DNA from: an uncultured Clostridia bacterium
GTDB taxonomy: Bacteria > Bacillota > Clostridia > Christensenellales > UBA1242
Length of the DNA stretch: 64,000 nt
Assembly: GCA_934756675.1 (NCBI GenBank)
Contig: CAKVLG010000001.1
Location: forward strand, 186,001-250,000
Direction: 5' to 3'
A program made the translations under genes and the position numbers. Below the pieces are notes generated by a model. It saw only the letters and a program-made list of their open reading frames with translations. It searched no databases and had not been told where the DNA came from. This document shows, one piece after another, positions 43,834 to 51,775 of the stretch (position 1 is the first letter of the stretch; each line of letters begins with the position of its first letter).

Positions 43834-46083
43834 TTATTTTTCGTTTTCAATTTCGTTTGCTTTTTTAATTGATAGTCCAATACGTTTTTTAGGAATATCA
43901 AGTGATATAACCTTAACTTTAACAATTTGACCAACTGTTAGTTCTTCGCTTGGGTGCTTGATAAATCTGTCGCAAATTTCAGAGATATGCACAAGTCCGT
44001 CTTGATGCACGCCAATGTCGACAAATGCACCAAAGTCGATAACATTACGAACTGTACCAGTCAAAATCATACCTTCTTTCAAATCTTCAATCGAAAGCAC
44101 GTCGCTGCGAAGATCAATATGTTCTGCCTCGTCACGAATATCCCTACCCGGCTTAACAAGTTCGGCAGCAATATCTTCCATAGTTGGAATACCAATGCCA
44201 ATCTCTTTTGCAACTTTTTCTTTGCCTTGCTCTTCGATAAGTTCTGGGAGCTTAGAAACCTTGCCATTTTTAACATCATCTTCTGTCATGCGGAAGACAT
44301 TTAATAATTTTCTTGCATTATCATATGATTCTGGGTGAACGCTAGTATTATCCAAAATTTCCTTGCCACCAACAATACGTAAGAAGCCCGCACATTGTTC
44401 AAAAGCTTTTTCGCCAAGCTTTGGAACTTTTAAGATGTCGCGGCGAGTTTGGAATGCACCATTCTTTTCACGGTATGCAACAATGTTTTTAGCAATGCCT
44501 TCATTTAGCCCTGCAACACGTTTAAGCAAGCTTGGGCTGGCAGTATTTATGTCTGCACCAACGGCGTTAACACAATCTTCAACAACACCGTCAAGCACTT
44601 CTGTTAAACGTTTTTGTGGCATATCATGTTGGTATTGACCAACGCCAATAGATTTTACATCAATCTTAATAAGTTCAGCTAGTGGGTCTTGAAGACGCCT
44701 TGCAATCGACACGGCACTACGCAAGTTTACATTGTAGTCTGGGAACTCTTCCGCGCCAAGCTTACTTGCAGAATATACCGATGCTCCAGCTTCCGACACA
44801 ACGGCATAATTAACTTTTCGTTCCAAGGTCTTAATTAAGCCCGCTACAAAAATTTCACTTTCTTTGCTCGCTGTACCATTGCCAATAGAGATTACATCAA
44901 CTTTATATTTGTTGATGAGTTCTTTTAAAATGTATTTACTTTCGTCTATCTTTTTAAATGGTTCTGTTGGATAAATAACGCTTGTGGCAAGCACGTTTCC
45001 GTTTTCGTCAATAACGGCAAGTTTGCAACCCATTCTATATCCCGGGTCAAACCCTAAAATTCGTTTGCCTTTTAGTGGTGCTTCCATTAGAAGTGGCTTA
45101 AGGTTGATTTCGAAATTGTGAATTGCTTGCTCATTTGCCATGTCTGTTAAATCAGAACGAATTTCACGTTCTAGGCTTGGAGCAATAAGTCTATCAAAGC
45201 CGTCAACTTCAGCTTCTTTTATGGTGCTAGCAAAAATAGTTGGTTTGATTTTATAAGCATTTTCAACAATTTCTAGACACTTCTCTTCGTTATAATCAAC
45301 ACTCACTTTTACAAAGCCTTCGTTTTCGCCGCGGTTGATAGCCAAAATTCTATGCGATGGAATTTTACTAATCTCTTGCTTAAAGCCATCGTATATTGCA
45401 TAAGTGTCAGCAGACGACACTTTATCGTTACCTTCTTTTTCGGCATACTTATTCGAGTTATCAATAACTTGAACTTTTGGTTTTTTGCTCTCCTTTTCCT
45501 TTTTGATAACAGAAGAAATAAAGCCCGTTTTCTTAATAAATTCACGAAGTTCCTTTCTAAGGTCACTATCGTCACTAATCTTTTCTGCAATTATATCTTT
45601 TGCGCCATTAATTGCGTCTTGCGCGGTCATAACACCCTTTTCTTCATTTATATACTCGCTCGCAATTTCTTCTAGTGATTTGCCATTTTCTTTTTGTGAT
45701 AAAATAATATCTGCAAGTGGCTCCAAACCTTTTGCAATAGCTTCGGTTGCTCTTGTTTTGCGTTTTGGTTTAAATGGTCTATAAATATCTTCGAGCTCTG
45801 TTAGTGTTTTAGCGCCGTCAAGCTTTTTAACGATTTCGTCTGTAAGTTTACCTTGTTCGTCAATAGATTTTATAATCGTCTTTTTGCGGTCTTCAAAATT
45901 GCGAAGATATGTTAATCTATCTGCAAATGCACGAATAATTTGGTCATCCAAACTGCCATGCATTTCCTTTCTATATCTTGCGATGAATGGTATAGTGTTG
46001 CCTTCATCAAGCAAGTTAACTAGGTTTTTTGAATACTCTTCTTTTATGTTAAATTCTGTTGCTAATACTTTGTATACTTCCAT
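43834..46083 (-). CDS. tex: Tex-family RNA-binding transcription accessory protein
   Basis: 749 residues. An N-terminal helix-turn-helix-like domain (FNIKEEYSKNLVNLLDEGNTI region), a YqgF-like RNase H fold (ILGFDPGYRMGCKLAVID, near 330), a helix-hairpin-helix (VGADINTASPSLLKRVAGL) and a C-terminal S1 domain (GTVRNVIDFGAFVDIGVHQDG). Tex binds nucleic acid at RNA polymerase. Start 46083 with an AGAGGAC ribosome site is preferred to a longer in-frame version from 46158. Confidence 0.95.
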   Translation of the reverse strand: MEVYKVLATEFNIKEEYSKNLVNLLDEGNTIPFIARYRKEMHGSLDDQIIRAFADRLTYLRNFEDRKKTIIKSIDEQGKLTDEIVKKLDGAKTLTELEDIYRPFKPKRKTRATEAIAKGLEPLADIILSQKENGKSLEEIASEYINEEKGVMTAQDAINGAKDIIAEKISDDSDLRKELREFIKKTGFISSVIKKEKESKKPKVQVIDNSNKYAEKEGNDKVSSADTYAIYDGFKQEISKIPSHRILAINRGENEGFVKVSVDYNEEKCLEIVENAYKIKPTIFASTIKEAEVDGFDRLIAPSLEREIRSDLTDMANEQAIHNFEINLKPLLMEAPLKGKRILGFDPGYRMGCKLAVIDENGNVLATSVIYPTEPFKKIDESKYILKELINKYKVDVISIGNGTASKESEIFVAGLIKTLERKVNYAVVSEAGASVYSASKLGAEEFPDYNVNLRSAVSIARRLQDPLAELIKIDVKSIGVGQYQHDMPQKRLTEVLDGVVEDCVNAVGADINTASPSLLKRVAGLNEGIAKNIVAYREKNGAFQTRRDILKVPKLGEKAFEQCAGFLRIVGGKEILDNTSVHPESYDNARKLLNVFRMTEDDVKNGKVSKLPELIEEQGKEKVAKEIGIGIPTMEDIAAELVKPGRDIRDEAEHIDLRSDVLSIEDLKEGMILTGTVRNVIDFGAFVDIGVHQDGLVHISEICDRFIKHPSEELTVGQIVKVKVISLDIPKKRIGLSIKKANEIENEK

Positions 46084-46166
46084 AATGTCCTCTGTGATAA
46101 AAATTTCTGCAATAATTATACCACACCGCCGCCCAAAACTGCTAGCAAAAACGCACATCGCAAAAC

Positions 46167-46196
46167 AAAAAAAGCGAGCAATTTTACCCGCTTTTT
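46167..46196 (-). terminator. Intrinsic terminator of HAD-rdgB operon
   Basis: AAAAAGCG/CGCTTTTT stem with T7 on the minus strand. Confidence 0.65.
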
Positions 46197-46236
46197 ATTT
46201 ATTATATTTTTATTAAGTTCGATTTTAATCTAAGGT

Positions 46237-46824
46237 TTACTTTTCGCTCAAAAAAGCTTTTAGTTCGTTTACGGCGCGGCCACGGTGCGACACGGCGTCC
46301 TTTTCTTCATTGTCGCACTCACCGAATGTTTTGTTTAGGTCATCTGATAAGAAAATAGGGTCGTAACCAAACTCTGTAGAACCAACAATTTCTGTTGTGA
46401 TTTTACCAAAAGCTCTGCCAACAAAAATCTTTTCGACTTCGTCATCTTTATAGCAAATATCACATTCAAAATATGCCGACCTATTTGTTTTGCCTTCCAT
46501 TTCTTTTAATAATTTTTGGCGGTTAGCTTGGTTGTCGTGATTGCCAGCATAACGAGCGGAATATATGCCTGGTGCACCATGCAATGCATTTACAAATAGC
46601 CCCGTATCATCGGCAATAACCGCATAGTCTAACCCATTTTTTCTTAAGAACTTATAGCACGCTAGTGCTTTGATTTTTGCATTTTCGGCAAGTGTTGTTC
46701 CGTTTTCTTCTACATCTTCACTAAACCCAACATCGCCAAGCGTTAAGAACTTATACCCTTTTAACAATTGCTCAAATTCTTCTAGTTTGTGTTTATTGTT
46801 TGTAGCAATAACTATCGTTTTCAT
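46237..46824 (-). CDS. rdgB: Non-canonical purine NTP pyrophosphatase (RdgB/HAM1)
   Basis: 195 residues. TNNKHKLEEFEQLL, ENGTTLAENAKIKA, IADDTGLFVNAL, PGIYSARYAG and a terminal SHRGRAV are all canonical. It removes ITP/XTP and dITP from the pool. Ribosome site AAAGGAGCTAAC overlaps the end of the upstream HAD gene, so they form an operon. Confidence 0.95.
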   Translation of the reverse strand: MKTIVIATNNKHKLEEFEQLLKGYKFLTLGDVGFSEDVEENGTTLAENAKIKALACYKFLRKNGLDYAVIADDTGLFVNALHGAPGIYSARYAGNHDNQANRQKLLKEMEGKTNRSAYFECDICYKDDEVEKIFVGRAFGKITTEIVGSTEFGYDPIFLSDDLNKTFGECDNEEKDAVSHRGRAVNELKAFLSEK

Positions 46825-46825
46825 G

Positions 46826-47662
46826 TTAGCTCCTTTTTTGTGCAAGGTTAAGCTTGCTAAGTTTATCTTTATGATAAATTGTTTCGAGAATAGCTTTGAT
46901 TATTCCCGTGAGTTCGCTCTTTTCAGAATAGTCAGCTTTGGCAACATAGTCAACCCTGTTAAGGTTTATAAGATTGCTATAATATTCTGGCTTATTATCA
47001 GCATTATAAACACCAATTGCATATCCACGTTTTGCACGAACCAACTTCATCGCTGGAATATCTGTTTCACTATCACCAATGTAAATTATGTTTTCAAATG
47101 GTATGCGTCTTTCGGCATATGGCATATATCCGTTAACACTTTGGTCAATTGGCGAAAGCGTGCCTTTGTTAATGCGGAACAAAAATTGTGTTTTGCTTGT
47201 GTAGTCTAGTGTCATTGAAGGCCAAAAGGCTTCATTATTTTTGTCATAACAATAGCTGCAAGCGTAAATCTCTTTAAAATACTTAGCAATTGTCGAGCCC
47301 TCAATCATCTCTTTCATTCCGGACGAAATTATATAGTGTTCCAAATCAATATCATGATCTGCAGCAAACTTGTTTATGCGTCTGAACCATGTTTCAACGC
47401 CATTGTAATACTCTATATCCTTGCCGCAGTGCATAAAAAACTCTTTGGTTGGAGCAATGCCCTTTTCTTTGCATTCTTTTATCGCCATATACATATACGA
47501 AAGAATATTGTGTGCACAATGTTCGTCCGAAAACTCTTGGCACTCCTTCCAAAAATCGTCAATTGACATACCAAGGCTTTTTATAAAACTGTAATTCTGC
47601 ATGTCGCTTTGCGAGAGTGTTCTATCGAAATCATAGCATAATGCAACTCTAACTTTTTCCAT
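46826..47662 (-). CDS. HAD-family phosphatase (phosphoserine phosphatase-like)
   Basis: 278 residues. Motif I is CYDFDRTLSQSD (nucleophile Asp, general acid Asp), motif II ISSGMKEMIEG near 113, and motif IV IYIGDSETDIPAMKL near 210. Strictly the second Asp is followed by R rather than G. It is likely a soluble phosphatase of small metabolites. AAGGAGAAAAA start signal. It is the first gene of the operon with rdgB. Confidence 0.88.
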   Translation of the reverse strand: MEKVRVALCYDFDRTLSQSDMQNYSFIKSLGMSIDDFWKECQEFSDEHCAHNILSYMYMAIKECKEKGIAPTKEFFMHCGKDIEYYNGVETWFRRINKFAADHDIDLEHYIISSGMKEMIEGSTIAKYFKEIYACSYCYDKNNEAFWPSMTLDYTSKTQFLFRINKGTLSPIDQSVNGYMPYAERRIPFENIIYIGDSETDIPAMKLVRAKRGYAIGVYNADNKPEYYSNLINLNRVDYVAKADYSEKSELTGIIKAILETIYHKDKLSKLNLAQKRS

Positions 47663-47792
47663 TTTTTCTCCTTACATATTTATTATAACATACAATTTAC
47701 TTACATGAAACATTTTTTTGATTATTGTATCTTTTTTGTTTTGTTAAAATTTTGCCAGCATGTTATACTTGCCTTATGGAAGGTGTTTTTTC

Positions 47793-48092
47793 ATGGAAAA
47801 ACTAGTAAAAGATTTCAACGAGAAATATATGCGTAAGTTACCAACAAGCATTCGCATGCTAGACATTACTAGCGAAGTTGGCGAGCTTGCAAAAGAAGTT
47901 ATCAAGTGCCAAGATTATGGCGAAACAGAATTTAAAACTTCGCCTGATTTAAAAATGGAACTTGGCGACTGTTTATATTCACTTATTTCATTTGCTTTTG
48001 AGTGTGACATCGACCCAGCTGGCGCACTTAGTGAAGCGATAGAAAAATACCAAAAACGTTTTACTAAAAAAGGCCACATTGGTTCTAATTAA
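47793..48092 (+). CDS. MazG-like nucleotide pyrophosphohydrolase
   Basis: 99 residues, one MazG/all-alpha NTP-PPase domain. SEVGELAKEV is the metal-binding ExxE helix and ELGDCLYSLISFA the ExxD helix. It likely hydrolyses an NTP to NMP and PPi. An AAGGTG ribosome site precedes the ATG at 47793; an in-frame ATG at 47760 is rejected. Confidence 0.88.
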   Translation: MEKLVKDFNEKYMRKLPTSIRMLDITSEVGELAKEVIKCQDYGETEFKTSPDLKMELGDCLYSLISFAFECDIDPAGALSEAIEKYQKRFTKKGHIGSN

Positions 48093-48097
48093 AGCTA

Positions 48098-48131
48098 TAA
48101 AAAAGGATTGATACAAACTCAATCCTTTTTC
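48098..48131 (+). terminator. Intrinsic terminator after the MazG-like gene
   Basis: AAAAAGGATTGA/TCAATCCTTTTT stem. Confidence 0.8.
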
Positions 48132-48138
48132 GTTTATA

Positions 48139-48612
48139 TTAATCTCTTGTTATGTCGAAAACGACGTCTCTTTTATCCAAACAATCGGCAATAAATTTTG
48201 GTCTAAAATCAATTTGTTTAAGTTCTTGTTTTGTAAACCACTTAAATTCCAAATGTTGAATCTTGCCTTTATCTAACTCGTCACGAATGTAATCGTTTGT
48301 GTTAACTTGTTTTTCGTCTACCGCATTAACAATATAATAGACGCCTATTTCATGAAATTTTTTACCTTTGCCTTCAAAAAAGTTTTGGCTAAAAGCTACC
48401 ATTCTTTTTATTTTAACCTGATAACCAAGTTCTTCTTGCATTTCGCGAAGAACGGCGGTGTCTGTGTCTTCACCGAGTTCCACATGTCCGCCTGGCAAAC
48501 AATAAAAACCATTGTCGTTCATATTTACAGCCAAATATTTATTGTTATGTTCGAGTATTCCGCAAACCCTGAATTTGAATTTTCCTTCTGCGCTATCGAT
48601 TTTAATATCCAT
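48139..48612 (-). CDS. Nudix hydrolase
   Basis: 157 residues. The Nudix box is GGHVELGEDTDTAVLREMQEELGY (split: GGHVELGED, TAVLREMQEELG), complete in catalytic Glu residues. The substrate is unknown. GGAGGAATT ribosome site. Confidence 0.92.
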   Translation of the reverse strand: MDIKIDSAEGKFKFRVCGILEHNNKYLAVNMNDNGFYCLPGGHVELGEDTDTAVLREMQEELGYQVKIKRMVAFSQNFFEGKGKKFHEIGVYYIVNAVDEKQVNTNDYIRDELDKGKIQHLEFKWFTKQELKQIDFRPKFIADCLDKRDVVFDITRD

Positions 48613-48643
48613 AACAATTCCTCCTAACGGTTATTATATCAAA

Positions 48644-51600
48644 TCACTTTTTCTTTGGCAAATTCATATTCTCTTTTTCACGTTTTGATTTCATCATAAA
48701 CATTATCACCACGCCAACAATGACAATTGCGAGTAGCATTCCGCAGATAGCAACCAGTACTTCTGTTTCGTTTTGTTTAACTTGAACACTCAGTGTAATA
48801 TTTTGCGTATTACCGTCTGAATCACTGACTTTGAGTGTAACAGTTTGCCAACCAACATTTCCATTGTTAAACCCTATAATCTTAACACTATCTGCATCGC
48901 TTTTTATAATGCCGTCTTCATTGTCTGTGATTTTTAAAAGTTCATAGAAATTATAATCTTCGTACTTGTCAACGGTTATTTGTGTCTTTTGTATTGTCAC
49001 AATTGGCGAGCCGCCTTTTTTGATTGCAGCAACGAGTTCATCATACTCTTGTCTGTCTTCATTTTTAAGTGTGTTATACGAACAAATAACTTCAAGTTTT
49101 TGCTTTGTGTTAATGCGTCTGTTTGCAAGCTCCTTAGTAGTAGCACTTTGTTTGTAATTTTCTAAAATACCAATATATTTAGATTTTGTGTCTTCGTACA
49201 AAATTTCTTCTTCGTCAAAGTCTTTGCCAAGCATTTTTAGACCAAACTTAGTTATCTCGTACTCCAAGTTCTTTTCGCTGGAATTATAAACAGAAAGTTC
49301 ATTATTTGTTTCAAGCGATAACACTTTAACATAGTTTGGCTTTTCGGTATATAGTTTTATTTTATACCCTGGTTTAATTTCAATGTCCGGCAATGTTTGC
49401 GCTGATGTACTGAAATATTCATTACCTTTAACTTCACGCTCAAATACCACACTTCCAGCATCATTTATTATTTGTAACGAAATAAAAGTATCGTTTAGTT
49501 TTGTCGTTGTGTATGGCTCTACGCGGTTGCCAAGGTCTGCGCCGCTATAAGAAATTGTCGCCGTGCGATTATCGTTACTAAGTTTTATTTCGCAACCAAT
49601 CGAGCCGGCGGACATGTGCCTACCCCAAATCACAAGCCTACTTTGATGATATTTATAATTGTCTTTAATTAATGTTTTTTTGTAGTTGTAGGATACTTCA
49701 TTTTCGCCACTAGCAAGCGTAACAAACAAATAATCGTTATCATAATCAAAGTCAATTGGTAGTCTAATTTCGTATGTTCCAATATCTAAGTCGTAAAATT
49801 TTAATGTTTTTTCATTAATTTTTACATCTTGTATAAAAGAACTGTTTTTATAGATATAGACGTGCTTGTTTTTTATTGTGTCAAGGTTATCTATTTCGAT
49901 ATTTAGTGTGAGGTTTGCTGATAAGTTATATTTTTGAATTATTGATTCCTTTGTTAGCCCATAAGTAAGTATAATATTTTCATTTTGTTTTATTTCTTCA
50001 AGCGTTTCTCCGCTTGTTATGTCGCCAGGAATTAAGTACGCTTCCAAATCCATTTGCATAATGCTTCTTGCAACATTATCGCCTATTTTAATCTTCCATG
50101 CATCTAAATATGGCATAATGTTTGCGCCATAAGTTTCGGCAAAAAACATTGTATAAACTTCTGCAATTGTGAAGTTTGTTTGCTTTTTGTTGAGCATCAA
50201 ATTTCTATAATAACTAAACAATTTCGCATAAGTATCTTGTTTATCAAATGTATCTAACAAATTTATAAGCATATAAAATCTTTCATTATTATAATCACCT
50301 GAATAAAAAATTGCATTCCCGTTAAGTCTAGGTGCATTTCGAGCAACTTCTATATCTCTTAATGTACCATGCAAACCACCAGTATTTGCTTTTGGATATA
50401 AAGTTTCATCAATTTGAATATAATGAGCAAGTATATTATTTCCAGTTTCATGAAGTCTTATATTTTCGCCACCACCAATACCACGACCAAACGAACCTTG
50501 AAAACCATGTCCTATTTCATGCAATGTTCCCCAGCCATAAGTAAAAAACGCTGCTGCAGATTTATTGTTAGCAATACCTATATAGTCTGCATTGTTAGCA
50601 TAATATGCCAAAACATATTTTTGTGCCTCGTTTGCACGCATAAAATATTTTGATCGAACTTCTTGGTCTGTGGCTCTGATTGGATCAATCTTCAAACCTA
50701 TCATGTCAGACATTCTTTTTACACATTCTTTATAATAATCTATACAAACTTGCAATGTCTTAAATTTGTTTGTATTGTCGCTGCCATCTGGCAAACTTGA
50801 AATATCGTCAAATTGAGTAAGTATTGTTGCCGAGCCACTATCTACAACTGCAAAAGCGTTTTTGCTGAGCTTCCATTTTTCTTTAAACTTTGTTTCGTCA
50901 TCGCCGTCATAGAAATAGTCGAGTTTCTTTACTTGCTCACTATTGTATTTAATCTCTATTATATATGTTTTGTTGACACTAACCCGCTTATCTTGTTGTA
51001 CAGATTGTACAAATGGCACACTGTCGTAACTAACTTTATTATTAACATTCTTAAACTCTACGTAATCTTCAGCCGCTAAGCTTATATATTTTTCACATTC
51101 TTTTGTTGTATTATTACCCCAAAAGGAAATTTTTATATTCTTATCCGCACTGATTGTTTTTATATAAACCGAAGAGTTTGCCGGCATAAACACGCCAAGT
51201 ATTTGTTTGTCGCCCGCGTGGCAACGGTAAACATTTACATCTTCAAGGTGTGACATATTTGCTAGGGTATATAATGTTCTCTCAATCACGCATTCATAAT
51301 TTTCGTTATTTGTAACCGTTACTGGAACTATGAGTGTAGTGTTGTTTGAATGCGAATCTGTAACTTCATATTTAATCTCATAGTTACCAGGTACATTACC
51401 AACCACGTTATTGTAAGTGCAAACAATTTTGTCTGTTAGGTCACCATCTTCAAAGTCCTTTGCAAAAATGCGGAACCTTGGGTCAAACCTATCGAACTTA
51501 CTTGTGACATTTTTATCTATTGTAATTTTTGTTGCACCATAAAAAATAGGAGCATTGGTCTCACTATATAGCGATTGATCATCATTGCCAGCGCTTACAA

Positions 51601-51691
51601 CTCTTGCAATTGGTAAACATGCAAAAGTGCACAAAACCAATACAACCATTAAACATAAAAATAAACTAATTTTTTTCATTTCTCTTTTCAT
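48644..51691 (-). CDS. M60-like (mucinase/enhancin-type) surface metallopeptidase
   Basis: 1015 residues. An N-terminal signal peptide (about 1-33), an immunoglobulin-like region (about 50-130), then an M60-like peptidase domain with HEIGHGFQG near 390 (HExxH) and a downstream acidic ligand in IRLHETGNN. Further beta domains follow, and a C-terminal membrane helix (LLAIVIVGVVIMFMM) with a basic tail anchors it to the cell. M60-like enzymes cleave mucin-type O-glycoproteins, so host or dietary glycoprotein is the likely target. The start is at 51691, 6 nt after a TATACT box; a second ATG lies at 51679. Confidence 0.88.
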   Translation of the reverse strand: MKREMKKISLFLCLMVVLVLCTFACLPIARVVSAGNDDQSLYSETNAPIFYGATKITIDKNVTSKFDRFDPRFRIFAKDFEDGDLTDKIVCTYNNVVGNVPGNYEIKYEVTDSHSNNTTLIVPVTVTNNENYECVIERTLYTLANMSHLEDVNVYRCHAGDKQILGVFMPANSSVYIKTISADKNIKISFWGNNTTKECEKYISLAAEDYVEFKNVNNKVSYDSVPFVQSVQQDKRVSVNKTYIIEIKYNSEQVKKLDYFYDGDDETKFKEKWKLSKNAFAVVDSGSATILTQFDDISSLPDGSDNTNKFKTLQVCIDYYKECVKRMSDMIGLKIDPIRATDQEVRSKYFMRANEAQKYVLAYYANNADYIGIANNKSAAAFFTYGWGTLHEIGHGFQGSFGRGIGGGENIRLHETGNNILAHYIQIDETLYPKANTGGLHGTLRDIEVARNAPRLNGNAIFYSGDYNNERFYMLINLLDTFDKQDTYAKLFSYYRNLMLNKKQTNFTIAEVYTMFFAETYGANIMPYLDAWKIKIGDNVARSIMQMDLEAYLIPGDITSGETLEEIKQNENIILTYGLTKESIIQKYNLSANLTLNIEIDNLDTIKNKHVYIYKNSSFIQDVKINEKTLKFYDLDIGTYEIRLPIDFDYDNDYLFVTLASGENEVSYNYKKTLIKDNYKYHQSRLVIWGRHMSAGSIGCEIKLSNDNRTATISYSGADLGNRVEPYTTTKLNDTFISLQIINDAGSVVFEREVKGNEYFSTSAQTLPDIEIKPGYKIKLYTEKPNYVKVLSLETNNELSVYNSSEKNLEYEITKFGLKMLGKDFDEEEILYEDTKSKYIGILENYKQSATTKELANRRINTKQKLEVICSYNTLKNEDRQEYDELVAAIKKGGSPIVTIQKTQITVDKYEDYNFYELLKITDNEDGIIKSDADSVKIIGFNNGNVGWQTVTLKVSDSDGNTQNITLSVQVKQNETEVLVAICGMLLAIVIVGVVIMFMMKSKREKENMNLPKKK

Positions 51692-51697
51692 AATTTT

Positions 51698-51703
51698 AGT
51701 ATA
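51698..51703 (-). promoter_or_regulatory. -10 box of the M60 gene
   Basis: TATACT on the minus strand, 6 nt before the ATG. The -35 (TTCGCA, 18 bp away) is weak. Confidence 0.45.
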
Positions 51704-51744
51704 TCATAACCCACCGTCCACTGCGAACAGTTTTTCAAAAAAAT

Positions 51745-51768
51745 AAAAACTCCAAAAAAGGAGTTTTT
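51745..51768 (-). terminator. Intrinsic terminator of the CvpA-domain gene
   Basis: AAAAACTCC/GGAGTTTTT stem, symmetric, 7 nt after the stop. Confidence 0.8.
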
Positions 51769-51775
51769 ATTTTTT

